Shown here: positions 16,681-25,783 of the stretch, one piece after another
How positions within the stretch are numbered: position 1 is the first letter of the stretch
Layout: each line of letters starts with the position of its first letter
From: Fusibacter_A sp965140735
GTDB taxonomy: Bacteria > Bacillota > Clostridia > Peptostreptococcales > Acidaminobacteraceae
Reading direction: 5' to 3'
NCBI GenBank assembly: GCA_965140735.1
Contig: OZ223306.1
Coordinates: forward strand, 372,001-436,000
Length of the DNA: 64,000 nucleotides
Made by a program: the position numbers and the translations under genes
Notes under the pieces: generated by a model
The model's database searches: none
Seen by the model: the letters and a program-made list of their open reading frames with translations, nothing else
Told to the model about the DNA's origin: nothing

Positions 16681-19600
16681 ATGGATCGCATTAAGCACAT
16701 AGATTTAATAAAGAGTCTAGAAGTAGCTGGTGACGGCATTCTTGTTGCGGATGAAGTACAGACAGTAACTTTTGTAAATCACAAAGCGTGTGATATTCTA
16801 GAAAAAGAAAAAAAGTCGATAATAGGGAAAGCACTTGATCAGGTATTTGATATTGTGAGTCGACGTGGTCACGAATCACTAATTTTACCTTTAGAGAAAT
16901 TGAAAACAGGGCAATCAGCTGTTGGGTTAACTAGAGATACATTGTTGAGAGTTAATGAAGATTCTTATAAATATGTATCAGCAAGTATTTCAGCATCTCA
17001 TGATGATGAAAACAAAATTAATGGGTATGTCATCGTTTTTAGAGACATAGATAGGATTCATAAAGCTGAGGAAAAACTTTTAAAATTTTCTAGTCTGGTT
17101 GAACAAAGCAATAATTCTATGATCATAACGGATATGTCTTGGGCCATAGAGTATTGTAACCCTTATTTTTTAAATAAGTATTTCGAGAAAGAAGATATTC
17201 TTATAGGTAAAAATGCACTGGACTTATTAATTTCCAGAAGAGAATCTGATTTTGAGGAAATGGTTAATTTTTATATTGATTATCGTTCAAAATGGAATAC
17301 AGAAATTATGCTTAAAAATAGTGCTGGAGAGATTTTTTGGGAAAGTTTACAGATGCAGGCGGTTCGAGACGAATATGGCAATACAACCAACTACGTCATC
17401 ATGTTAAGCGACATAACGACAAAGAAGGAAACTGAAAAGCATTTGGAGTATGAAAAAGCTAAATTAGAAGCCATATTTGAAAACACAACTGTAGGACTTG
17501 CCATTGTTGATAACCAATTTAAAATTATAAAATTAAATCAAGAGATTGTTAAAATATTTGATCGGCCAATCAAGGGATTGATGAACAAGAATTTTCTTCA
17601 AATTTTTTTGTGTACATATCATACTAATATTGATGATCCAGTATGTTTAAATTGTGAGGAATGTCTTATCGAGCGAACACTCAGAAGGGTTTTAGACAAA
17701 AAAATGATTGTTAGAGGTATGGAAATTATCTATAAAGCTCCAAGTGGAAATAAAAAAGAGAATCGATGTTTACGTCTAAATGCTTCTCCTGCTGTGGTTG
17801 ACAACAACTTGCATATCATTATAGCATTACAAGACATTACAGATTATAAAAAAATGTCAAGAGATTTGGTAGAGAGTGAGCGCAATTTAAGATTATTAAC
17901 AGATAGTATGTTAGATACTATTATTCAAATTGATATCGATAATTTTATTACGTATGTTTCTCCTTCTGTTAAATTATTGACTGGATATGAGATTGATGAA
18001 GTACTTGGTCAAGATTTTAGAAATTTTATTTATAGCGAAGATCCTAAAAGTAATACAATGAAAGATGGCATTAACTTAGAATTTATCAATAGAGATAAAA
18101 TAGAATTTAGGATAAGAACTAAATCTGGAAAATTGAAATGGCTCCAAACAGTTGGAAATGTTATCAATTTTAATGATCAAGTCGCTTATGTATTTGTTTT
18201 GAGAGATTCTACTGAGCAGGTCAGGTATAGAGAGGAACTCAAAACTTCTAAACTCCTCGCGGATGAAGCTAACAGAGCGAAGAGCCTTTTTTTAGCAAAT
18301 ATGAGTCATGAAATTAGGACTCCAATGAATGGTATAATCGGTATGACGGAGTTGACGTTAATGAGTTCGCTAGATAAGAGCCAACGTGCCAATTTAGAAA
18401 TGGTTAAAGAGAGTGCCATTTCTCTTCTTAAAATCATTAACAGTGTACTTGATTTTTCTAAAATAGAAGCTGGCAAAATGGTTGTTGAGGAACGGATCTT
18501 CAATTTGAAAAAATTTATTCATCAACATGTTCAACCGCTTAAAATTCAAGCAATTGAAAAAAATATTGAGTTCATACTGGAAATAAATTATGATATACCA
18601 GATTATGTGGTTGGTGATGAGCACAAACTGGGCCAGATTCTCAATAATTTAATTTATAATGCCATTAAATTTACTGAAAAAGGCTTTGTAAAACTAAAGG
18701 TTTCACATGTTGAAAAAAGTGAGCAGCTCATTGAAGTGAGTTTTGAAATTATTGATAGTGGGATTGGTATCTCTAAGGAAAATCAAGATAAGATATTTGA
18801 AAGTTTTAATCAAGCGGATTCCAGTGCAACACGTAAATATGGAGGCACTGGATTGGGACTTACGATTTCTAAGAGTATGGCAGAAATTATGAAAGGTAAA
18901 TTATTTGTTGATTCAGAATTAAATAAAGGCTCAGTTTTTAAACTGGTGTTACCTTTTATGTTGACAGAAGAAGTTGTAAAAGATTCCCAGAAAAAAGAAC
19001 TCGTTGTTCCAGTTGTCAACAGAAAACTCAAAATTCTTGTGGGAGAAGATGATAAAATTAATCAAATAGTAGTTGACAAATTATTAAATCTTCAGGGGCA
19101 TCGCGTTGAGATCGCTGAGGATGGTATAGAGTGTATCAAAAAATACGAAGAAGATGATTTTGATCTGGTCATTATGGATATCCAGATGCCAAATATGAAT
19201 GGCATTGATGCCACTAAAAAAATTAGAGAGATTCAAATAATTCAAAATAGGAAAGTGCCAGTTATTGCGTTGACAGCATATGCGCTAAAAGATGATCGTC
19301 AAAAAATAATTGAAGAGGGATTTGATGATTATCTTGCAAAGCCCATTGATACAAACCTATTCTTTGAAATAATTATGAAGCATGGTAAACTAGATGTGGA
19401 CTCAGAAACCTCAGCACATGCTATTCTGAGTAGAATAAATGGACATGAGAATAGCAATACTGAGATTGAACTCTTTAAATTAAAAAAAATGCTAAATGAA
19501 GTCATCTACAGTATTAACAAAGGCGAATTGAATGAAGCTGAAACTCAACTTGCATCACTTAAAAAAACAGTTAGTCACAATAAAGTCTTGAAAAGGTTAA

Positions 19601-19689
19601 TGCTAAAAATGGAATTATCTTTGAGACGTGAGGAAATTGAAGCTTTTGAAAACTATTATCTAAAATTATTAGAAGAGATGGAAGGGTGA
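16681..19689 (+). CDS. Hybrid sensor histidine kinase with four PAS domains and a receiver
   Basis: Cytoplasmic signalling kinase of 1002 residues with no membrane segment. Four PAS-type sensor domains fill about residues 10-130, 140-255, 262-395 and 400-515. The third contains five cysteines in a short stretch (CTYHTN...CLNCEEC, about 317-330), which could bind a metal or sense redox. The kinase core has phospho-acceptor His543 in MSHEIRTPMNGI, N box QILNNLIYNAIKF, and DSGIGIS and GTGLGL for ATP. A receiver domain follows, with phospho-acceptor Asp833 in VIMDIQMPN. The last 80 residues are helical and resemble no clear phosphotransfer domain. A separate response regulator gene starts at once downstream. 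Signal and target are unknown. Confidence 0.92.
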   Translation: MDRIKHIDLIKSLEVAGDGILVADEVQTVTFVNHKACDILEKEKKSIIGKALDQVFDIVSRRGHESLILPLEKLKTGQSAVGLTRDTLLRVNEDSYKYVSASISASHDDENKINGYVIVFRDIDRIHKAEEKLLKFSSLVEQSNNSMIITDMSWAIEYCNPYFLNKYFEKEDILIGKNALDLLISRRESDFEEMVNFYIDYRSKWNTEIMLKNSAGEIFWESLQMQAVRDEYGNTTNYVIMLSDITTKKETEKHLEYEKAKLEAIFENTTVGLAIVDNQFKIIKLNQEIVKIFDRPIKGLMNKNFLQIFLCTYHTNIDDPVCLNCEECLIERTLRRVLDKKMIVRGMEIIYKAPSGNKKENRCLRLNASPAVVDNNLHIIIALQDITDYKKMSRDLVESERNLRLLTDSMLDTIIQIDIDNFITYVSPSVKLLTGYEIDEVLGQDFRNFIYSEDPKSNTMKDGINLEFINRDKIEFRIRTKSGKLKWLQTVGNVINFNDQVAYVFVLRDSTEQVRYREELKTSKLLADEANRAKSLFLANMSHEIRTPMNGIIGMTELTLMSSLDKSQRANLEMVKESAISLLKIINSVLDFSKIEAGKMVVEERIFNLKKFIHQHVQPLKIQAIEKNIEFILEINYDIPDYVVGDEHKLGQILNNLIYNAIKFTEKGFVKLKVSHVEKSEQLIEVSFEIIDSGIGISKENQDKIFESFNQADSSATRKYGGTGLGLTISKSMAEIMKGKLFVDSELNKGSVFKLVLPFMLTEEVVKDSQKKELVVPVVNRKLKILVGEDDKINQIVVDKLLNLQGHRVEIAEDGIECIKKYEEDDFDLVIMDIQMPNMNGIDATKKIREIQIIQNRKVPVIALTAYALKDDRQKIIEEGFDDYLAKPIDTNLFFEIIMKHGKLDVDSETSAHAILSRINGHENSNTEIELFKLKKMLNEVIYSINKGELNEAETQLASLKKTVSHNKVLKRLMLKMELSLRREEIEAFENYYLKLLEEMEG

Positions 19690-19694
19690 ACACT

Positions 19695-20090
19695 ATGAGA
19701 ATTTTGATCGCAGAAGATGATTATGTAAGCCGTACTTTTTTGTATAAGTTTCTATCGAATTATGGTGACTGTGATGTGACTGTTGATGGAATAGAAGCAT
19801 TAGAAGTATTTATTATGTCGCTTGATGAAGGACAGCATTATGACTTAATTTGTCTGGATATTATGATGCCAGAAGTGGATGGCGTCAATGTTTTGAAAAC
19901 CATACGGGTGCTTGAAGATGAGCGTAATATTCCCAAAGATAATAGGAGTAAAGTTATCATGACAACAGCTCTTAATGCAACTGAAAAAGTGAAAAGTGCA
20001 TTTGAAATAGGGGCTGAGGGGTACGCAGTAAAACCTATTGATATTGATAAATTTGTAGAGGTACTTAGAAAACTTGAACTCGTTGATTAG
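19695..20090 (+). CDS. Stand-alone response regulator receiver
   Basis: Single CheY-like receiver of 131 residues without an output domain. It has the acidic pocket (AEDD), phospho-acceptor Asp55 in CLDIMMPEVDG, the switch Thr in MTTA and Lys113 in VKPID. I start at ATG 19695 with GGAAGG nine bases ahead; GTG 19686, which overlaps the kinase stop region, would add three residues. Being coupled to the hybrid kinase gene, it is the likely receiver of its phosphate and would act by binding a partner protein. Confidence 0.9.
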   Translation: MRILIAEDDYVSRTFLYKFLSNYGDCDVTVDGIEALEVFIMSLDEGQHYDLICLDIMMPEVDGVNVLKTIRVLEDERNIPKDNRSKVIMTTALNATEKVKSAFEIGAEGYAVKPIDIDKFVEVLRKLELVD

Positions 20091-20103
20091 TAAAGGAGTA
20101 CGA

Positions 20104-21042
20104 TTGAAAAAAGCGTATTATACATTAAATGATTATTTTAAAGAAACATTCAATACAAAAGTTGTAAAGTTGTCTCTAGATGGTGGGTTTACATGTCCCA
20201 ATAGAGATGGCCAATTGGATACACGGGGGTGTTTATTCTGTTCGGAATTAGGTTCTGGAGAATTTACAGGCGATACTATGAATACCTTTATTCGAACAAA
20301 TTCATCCATTGAGGCTCAAATTGAGGCTCAAAAATCTCTTCTTAAATCTAAGTGGGAAGATCCAAAATACATGAGTTATTTTCAAAACTATTCAAGCACC
20401 TATAAATCTATTGATGAATTGAAGGTGCTCTATAAAGAGGCGACTAGAGATGAGGCTATTTTAGGACTAGCAGTAGCCACAAGACCAGATTGTATATCTG
20501 ATGATGTCGTCGATCTCTTTGAATCCTATAGTGAAAAGGGGATATTTTGGGTGGAACTTGGTCTTCAAAGTATACATGAGGAAAGTATAAAGCGGATTAG
20601 ACGTCATTATAGTATGGCTCTTTTTGAAGAGATCTACCAAAAACTCGAAAATAAGCATATAAGCACCGTGCTTCATGTTATTTTAGGTTTACCAGGTGAA
20701 ACTAGAGCTCAAATGCTTGAAACAGTAGCTTATGTTTCCGCATTAAAACCGTTTGGTGTTAAGTTCCATATGCTGAATATTTTAAAAGGGAGTGATCTAG
20801 AAGCTTATTACAATGAAATTGGATTCCACGTGTTGACCCTTGAAGAATATATAAATCTTGTCTGTGATGCGATTGAATTATTAGATCCTAAAATTACGGT
20901 GCATAGAGTCACTGGAGATGGGCCTAAAGAACTTTTAATTGCACCTAATTGGATCAAGAATAAGAGATCAGTATTAAATGGTATAGATAAAGAATTCAAA
21001 CGACGAGGTACTCATCAAGGTATTTATAGCAATAAAAGGTGA
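20104..21042 (+). CDS. Radical SAM protein, TIGR01212/YhcC family
   Basis: Putative iron-sulfur radical-SAM enzyme of 312 residues; the family's reaction is not established. Cluster cysteines fall in the family pattern TCPNRDG...GCLFCSE, and the rest shows the family signs VGLQS-like ELGLQSIHEES, RRHY and HVILGLPGET. The start is TTG 20104 (LKKAYYTLND), because AAAGGAG at 20092-20098 sits just before it; an upstream TTG at 20074 would overlap the response regulator and has no ribosome-binding site. It follows the response regulator by 13 bases and is followed by a terminator. Confidence 0.87.
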   Translation: MKKAYYTLNDYFKETFNTKVVKLSLDGGFTCPNRDGQLDTRGCLFCSELGSGEFTGDTMNTFIRTNSSIEAQIEAQKSLLKSKWEDPKYMSYFQNYSSTYKSIDELKVLYKEATRDEAILGLAVATRPDCISDDVVDLFESYSEKGIFWVELGLQSIHEESIKRIRRHYSMALFEEIYQKLENKHISTVLHVILGLPGETRAQMLETVAYVSALKPFGVKFHMLNILKGSDLEAYYNEIGFHVLTLEEYINLVCDAIELLDPKITVHRVTGDGPKELLIAPNWIKNKRSVLNGIDKEFKRRGTHQGIYSNKR

Positions 21043-21054
21043 GTAAATTGAAAC

Positions 21055-21098
21055 GAGCTCTATTAATGTGCTTTAAAAAAGGCATTAATAGAACTCTT
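21055..21098. terminator. Bidirectional terminator between converging genes
   Basis: GAGCTCTATTAATG (21055-21068) pairs with CATTAATAGAACTC (21083-21096) with one mismatch, flanked by T-rich and A-rich ends. It serves the radical-SAM gene and possibly the PilZ gene on the other strand. Confidence 0.7.
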
Positions 21099-21127
21099 AT
21101 TTAATATTTAGGTTAATCGCCGGGAAA

Positions 21128-22252
21128 TTAATAAACCTTATTACCACTGAAAATAGGGACAGTAGCAAAAAGATAGACAAGAACGAAAATGAGAATAACC
21201 GTAAATGTTAAAGTGACAATTAAAAGTCGATTAAAACGATATTTTGTAGATTCGACCTTAGCTGCATTGAGAATAAGACCGTATATAGCAATGAAAACAT
21301 TGAAAATACTAGAAAAAAGCGCCAATAAATAATAAGTTGAATTCCAAGCTTGTGCTCTAAAGTAATCAAAAAAACGATCTAAACCATATATAGGTTTGGG
21401 CTGAGCATAAAGTAAAAAGACAATGGAAAAGAAGAATATAAATAATGAAATGAGTGAGATGAGTTGTATGCGCCTTGTGGTGGCATCTTCAACTGGGACA
21501 TCATCATATTCAGAGTTGAAATATTGATCTAGTAGAGCTCTCTGATCTGAATCGCTGCCTTCTGTAAAAATTATTTCAGCTTGCTTAGCATATAAATATT
21601 GAATGAGATACTTACTCTGTGCAGATGTCATCTCCAAAAATTGTATACGCTGCATATAACGCCTTATTTCAGTTTGAGGCATACAGTCAATAACACGACA
21701 TTTTATAGTAAAAATCTTTTCAGCATAGATTTCTGGATCGAGTTCATTTTGCTCTTTAGTATTGGCATCAAACTTAATGTTGAAAGTATCGTCTTTAGAC
21801 ATCTGCATTGTGGTAAGACCTCGCATACCTGTTGAACTGATGTCTTTTGTCACGATTTGTTGTTGTTTATCTTTGTATGTGAATGTATAAGTATTGAAAA
21901 TGTTAACTCTAAAAGCTTGACGTCTCTGTACTTTTTGAGGTGTTGACGTCGTTCTGAGTGTAATGGTATAAAGATTGGCTTTATGTTCTCTCGAGACGAC
22001 ACGACATTTTATATCGTAAGCTTGTTTTTTTTGATCCGCTTGTGTTGTGAAAGTAATGGTTAGGAGCTCATCTTCTCGAAAATTATAGAGGCGACCATGA
22101 TTCATAGGCGCGATAATCTTAAAAAAACCATTTTCATAGCCCGTTTCAATGACTGTTTTTAGTCTCAATATGGTTGGCTTATGATCTTCATCTTCTGTTG
22201 TTACAGCAATTTCAATAGAACGTGATGGGAGTAAAAATTCTTTTAATTCCAT
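21128..22252 (-). CDS. YcgR-like PilZ protein with C-terminal membrane domain
   Basis: Probable c-di-GMP receptor. Residues 1-105 resemble the flagellar-brake (YcgR) N-terminal domain; about 108-230 is a PilZ domain with both binding motifs, R111xxxR115 in QRRQAFR and D137xSxxG142 in DISSTG. Unlike YcgR, about residues 265-374 contain three hydrophobic membrane helices, so the sensor would be tethered to the membrane with its c-di-GMP module in the cytoplasm. GGAGGAT precedes the ATG at 22252. It is a single gene and the third c-di-GMP component in this window. The partner is unknown; motility or export control is possible. Confidence 0.82.
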   Translation of the reverse strand: MELKEFLLPSRSIEIAVTTEDEDHKPTILRLKTVIETGYENGFFKIIAPMNHGRLYNFREDELLTITFTTQADQKKQAYDIKCRVVSREHKANLYTITLRTTSTPQKVQRRQAFRVNIFNTYTFTYKDKQQQIVTKDISSTGMRGLTTMQMSKDDTFNIKFDANTKEQNELDPEIYAEKIFTIKCRVIDCMPQTEIRRYMQRIQFLEMTSAQSKYLIQYLYAKQAEIIFTEGSDSDQRALLDQYFNSEYDDVPVEDATTRRIQLISLISLFIFFFSIVFLLYAQPKPIYGLDRFFDYFRAQAWNSTYYLLALFSSIFNVFIAIYGLILNAAKVESTKYRFNRLLIVTLTFTVILIFVLVYLFATVPIFSGNKVY

Positions 22253-22609
22253 ATGGGCATCCTCCTTTCTTTCTTTCTTTTATTATAACATAGTTAAGTA
22301 AAGTCATAAATCAATAAAAAATGTTTAAAATCATATACATGTGGGTAACATAATAATAAGAAAACCACATGGTTTTTAATAGATTGGTATTCGGGACGTA
22401 ATAGTAGATAGTGATCTATAGGCAATTTAAAATGGTAACAAAGGCACTAAACTTAAGTATATCTTTTTTAACTCTAATACAAATCAGTTAGGAGGAGTGC
22501 TTATATTTAATGAACAGAACTTAAAAACTGAATATTGTAAAAACCAACGTGCCGAAACCAGTTAATGGGCTTTCACAAAATAAGAGTGAAAGCCCATTTT
22601 TACGTTGAA
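22253..22609. other. Intergenic region, 357 bases
   Basis: Between the PilZ gene and a NUDIX gene, both on the minus strand. It holds a small AAAACCA/TGGTTTT hairpin near 22360-22375 and a strong terminator at its far end. An AGGAGG at 22491-22496 (+) is followed only by very short reading frames (ATG 22509 gives four codons). A small plus-strand RNA ending at the terminator is possible but I see no convincing promoter. Confidence 0.3.
22564..22602. terminator. Strong terminator hairpin next to the NUDIX gene
   Basis: AATGGGCTTTCAC (22564-22576) pairs perfectly with GTGAAAGCCCATT (22586-22598) and has T on the plus-strand side and A on the other, so it may work both ways; the minus-strand NUDIX gene ends at 22610. 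Confidence 0.75.
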
Positions 22610-23233
22610 TTATAATTCGATATCTTCGATTGTAGCAATAAATTGTTGAGTCATTCTAGCCGTTAACCCCCAAATGATATAATCTTCATAATAATAAAAT
22701 ACAACAGGATAAACTGTATTTCTAAAATTATAGTCCTTGCCGTTTGGGATGTGTGAAAAAGGAAAATCATGAGGTAGATTCATCTGAGTTTGAATATTGT
22801 ATATTTGTGGGGATAATCTTTTTAACTTAGAAAGTGGGACTGTAAAAATTGTATCTACTTCTGAACGCGAAAAATGAATGGATTCAAAAGGACGCGATAT
22901 TTTGCCTACATAGCAGTGAATGATCATATCGAAACTGGTGAGTATGGAATCTAGCTGTCCTATAAGCGTTACTTCATGATCTTCTAAATTGAGTTCTTCA
23001 CAAGTTTCTCTAAGGGCAGTCTCACAAGATTTCTCTAAAGATTCAATTTTACCACCTGGAAAACAAATTTCTCCTGGTTGACTGTTGAGATGTAGCGCTC
23101 TTTTTTCATATAGAAGATGAAGTTCACCGTTGCGTTCAATTAGTGGAATGAGTATAGAGGCAGCGCGTTTGACCCCTGATGTATTAGGTGTAATATTTTT
23201 GAGTTTTGAATGAATTTTTAGATATGGTTTCAT
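22610..23233 (-). CDS. NUDIX hydrolase, CoA pyrophosphatase-like
   Basis: Predicted to hydrolyse coenzyme A or related nucleotide-linked pyrophosphates. The Nudix box runs over residues 61-83 (Gly61, Glu67, Arg75-Glu76, Glu79-Glu80); the usual glycine near its end is Asn82. Just before it, LLYEKRALHL and GEICFPGG match the signature that marks CoA pyrophosphatases (NudL/YeaB). 207 residues, normal. The start at 23233 has only a weak ribosome-binding site. It is divergent from an ABC exporter gene, with a palindrome between them. Confidence 0.86.
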   Translation of the reverse strand: MKPYLKIHSKLKNITPNTSGVKRAASILIPLIERNGELHLLYEKRALHLNSQPGEICFPGGKIESLEKSCETALRETCEELNLEDHEVTLIGQLDSILTSFDMIIHCYVGKISRPFESIHFSRSEVDTIFTVPLSKLKRLSPQIYNIQTQMNLPHDFPFSHIPNGKDYNFRNTVYPVVFYYYEDYIIWGLTARMTQQFIATIEDIEL

Positions 23234-23308
23234 AGAATAAAGTACCTCGTTGAAATATAAAATTTGGAATTGTCATCATAATGTAATGTAAAAAGTAAAT
23301 CAATCCTT

Positions 23309-23356
23309 TATAATAGAATTCGTGGTGGATAATATTTCGTGATACGGAATATTATC
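23309..23356. promoter_or_regulatory. Inverted repeat and -10 element between divergent genes
   Basis: GATAATATT (23328-23336) and AATATTATC (23348-23356) form a perfect 9-base inverted repeat with an 11-base centre. A TATAAT at 23309-23314 lies just before it on the plus strand, with no good -35. The position directly after a -10 would suit a repressor operator for the ABC exporter, though an RNA hairpin is also possible. Confidence 0.45.
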
Positions 23357-23439
23357 GATAAAGGTATTTAATTTGGATCAGTAAGACCTTATTGAATTTC
23401 TTTTTATACTATATCACATTTTTGAAAGGGGTAGAAAGC

Positions 23440-25197
23440 ATGTTGCGCAATTTTATTAAGTATTATAAACCACATAAGGTCCTCTTTACGATGGATTTGA
23501 TTATTGCATTTCTTATGACGATAGTAGATCTCGTTTTTCCGATGTTTTCTAGAGCCGTTATCAATGATTTTATACCAAATCATGATATGAAAAGTATTCT
23601 TTTCTTTTCTACAGTTGTTGTAGTCTTGTATATTTTTAAAATTGGTGGAGATTATTTTGTAGGTTATTATGGACACGTAGTGGGCTCGAGAATTGAATTT
23701 GATATGAGACGAGATTTGTTTAAGCATCTTCAAACGTTAGAGTTTGCTTTTTTTGATAATAATAAAACGGGTCAACTTATGAATAGACTCACAGGGGATC
23801 TAAATGAAGTGACTGAGTTGGCACATCATGGACCTGAAGATTTATTTATATCATTAGTTATGCTTGTAGGTAGCTTTGTGGTATTGGTTCAAATTCATTT
23901 TGGACTTACGCTGATTGTTTTTTCTTTTGTACTCATGACGGTTTTATTTTCAATCAGAATGAGAAAATCTATGATGAAAACTTTTAGAAGTGTAAGGCAA
24001 AAGACAGCGGATATCAATGCACAATTGGAGAGTAGCTTATCTGGCATCAGGCTCTCAAAGTCGTTTGCAAACGAGGCTTTTGAGATTGAGAAGTTTCATA
24101 AAACCAATTATGCACATTTAAATTCTAGACAAGATGCTTTCAAAGCAATTGGAGCTTACACTGCGGGAAATCAATTCTTTCTAAATATGATGAGCTTATC
24201 TTCAATGGTTGTAGGTGGCATTTTTGTATTCAAGGGATTTATCAATTATGGTGACTTAGTTGCATTTTTACTTTATATAGCTTTTTTTACTAAACCCATA
24301 AGGGCATTGATTCAATTGACGCAACAATTTCAATCGGGAATGGCTGGTTTTGAACGATTTACTGAAATTATGAATATTTCACCTTCAATAGTTGATTCTA
24401 AGGATGCTCATGCACTTGAAAATGTAAAAGGCAAACTCACATTAGATCACGTGAGTTTTAAGTATGAAGAAAATAGTAACAATGTGTTAAATCAATTTAA
24501 TTTAGAGATTGAAGTGGGTAAAACCATTGCGCTTGTAGGACCATCTGGTGTGGGGAAGACGACTATCTCCATGTTGATACCAAGGTTTTATGATGTGACT
24601 GAAGGGCGCATATTAATAGATGACCAGGATATAAGAGCCATTACGTTAAAGTCATTAAGAGAGAATATTGGTGTTGTTCAACAAGACGTTTTTATGTTTT
24701 ATGGCACAATTAAAGATAATATTCTTTATGGTAGACCAGAGGCAACTTTTGAAGAGATCACGGAAGCTGCAATAAAGGCCAATATTCATGAATTTATCAT
24801 GAGTTTGGATGATGATTATGACACCATGGTTGGTGAGAGAGGTGTCAAACTCTCTGGTGGTCAAAAACAAAGAATCGCCATAGCACGAGTGTTCCTAAAA
24901 AATCCTCCTATTTTAGTTTTAGATGAAGCGACTTCAGCACTGGATAATGAAAATGAACTCGCGATACAAAATTCTATTGAAATTTTGGCAAAAGATAGAA
25001 CAACTATCATCATAGCACATAGATTATCCACCATTAAAAATGCGGATGAAATCTTGGTTATGGCTGAAAAAGGTATTGCGGAAAGAGGCAGTCATGATGC
25101 TCTTATTCAAAGAGATGGCATGTATGCAAGACTTTATAAAGCACAATTTAAAGGCTATATTCCAGATGAGATCTCAAATGCTTTTACAAATGCATAA
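23440..25197 (+). CDS. ABC exporter, fused membrane and ATPase domains
   Basis: Half-transporter of the MsbA/LmrA type (585 residues), probably a homodimer that exports a lipid, drug or peptide. Six membrane helices fill residues 1-310 and the ATPase domain about 335-570: Walker A GPSGVGKTT (about 366), Q loop NIGVVQQD, signature LSGGQKQR, Walker B LVLDEATSALD and the H-loop AHRLSTI. I start at ATG 23440 with GAAAGGGG ahead of it; the frame is open back to 23392 but that start has no ribosome-binding site. No partner half-transporter gene is adjacent. Substrate unknown. Confidence 0.9.
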   Translation: MLRNFIKYYKPHKVLFTMDLIIAFLMTIVDLVFPMFSRAVINDFIPNHDMKSILFFSTVVVVLYIFKIGGDYFVGYYGHVVGSRIEFDMRRDLFKHLQTLEFAFFDNNKTGQLMNRLTGDLNEVTELAHHGPEDLFISLVMLVGSFVVLVQIHFGLTLIVFSFVLMTVLFSIRMRKSMMKTFRSVRQKTADINAQLESSLSGIRLSKSFANEAFEIEKFHKTNYAHLNSRQDAFKAIGAYTAGNQFFLNMMSLSSMVVGGIFVFKGFINYGDLVAFLLYIAFFTKPIRALIQLTQQFQSGMAGFERFTEIMNISPSIVDSKDAHALENVKGKLTLDHVSFKYEENSNNVLNQFNLEIEVGKTIALVGPSGVGKTTISMLIPRFYDVTEGRILIDDQDIRAITLKSLRENIGVVQQDVFMFYGTIKDNILYGRPEATFEEITEAAIKANIHEFIMSLDDDYDTMVGERGVKLSGGQKQRIAIARVFLKNPPILVLDEATSALDNENELAIQNSIEILAKDRTTIIIAHRLSTIKNADEILVMAEKGIAERGSHDALIQRDGMYARLYKAQFKGYIPDEISNAFTNA

Positions 25198-25243
25198 TGA
25201 GCTGATAAAATATTCTTAGACTGATAAAGTAAGGAGTGAACAG

Positions 25244-25753
25244 ATGATTTATATAGCCATTATACTAGCAAAAATTGTTGAAGTTTCAATGCAAACCGTT
25301 AGAATCGTTTTAATAACTAAAGGAGAACGAAAAATAGGTGCTTTTATTGGCTTTTTTGAAGTTTCTCTTTGGTTAGTACTTGTTAGCACTGTGCTTACGA
25401 ATATTATGGAAAATCCACTCAAGATTGTAGCTTATGCACTTGGTTTTGCAGTGGGGAATTATGTTGGCAGTATGGTTGAAGAAAAGATTGGTATTGGCTC
25501 CTCTGAAATTCAGGCGATTGTTAAAGCAGAACATGGTTTTATGCTGGCAACTGCTCTACGTGATCAAGGATTTGCAGTGACTGTGATGAATGGAGAAGGT
25601 AAGAATCACGCTCGAAATATTTTGCTTTTATATGTACCTCGCAAAAAGGTGCGCAAATGTGTAGACTTAATTAAGGCCACTCAAGAAAATTCAGTAATCA
25701 CAGTATCAGATAAAAAACCGATATATGGTGGTTTTGGCATGCTAAGGAAATAG
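25244..25753 (+). CDS. DUF2179/UPF0316 membrane protein
   Basis: 169 residues. The first 70 residues contain three membrane helices with the family pattern EVSMQTVRIVLITKG; the rest is a small cytoplasmic DUF2179 domain with the GEGK and LLLYVPRKK segments. The family is widespread in Gram-positive bacteria and has no settled function; similar domains may bind nucleotides. GGAGTG precedes the ATG. The next gene, DAHP synthase, begins 30 bases on. Confidence 0.85.
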   Translation: MIYIAIILAKIVEVSMQTVRIVLITKGERKIGAFIGFFEVSLWLVLVSTVLTNIMENPLKIVAYALGFAVGNYVGSMVEEKIGIGSSEIQAIVKAEHGFMLATALRDQGFAVTVMNGEGKNHARNILLLYVPRKKVRKCVDLIKATQENSVITVSDKKPIYGGFGMLRK

Positions 25754-25783
25754 AGCTTGACACAGTTGAGAAAGGAATTCATC

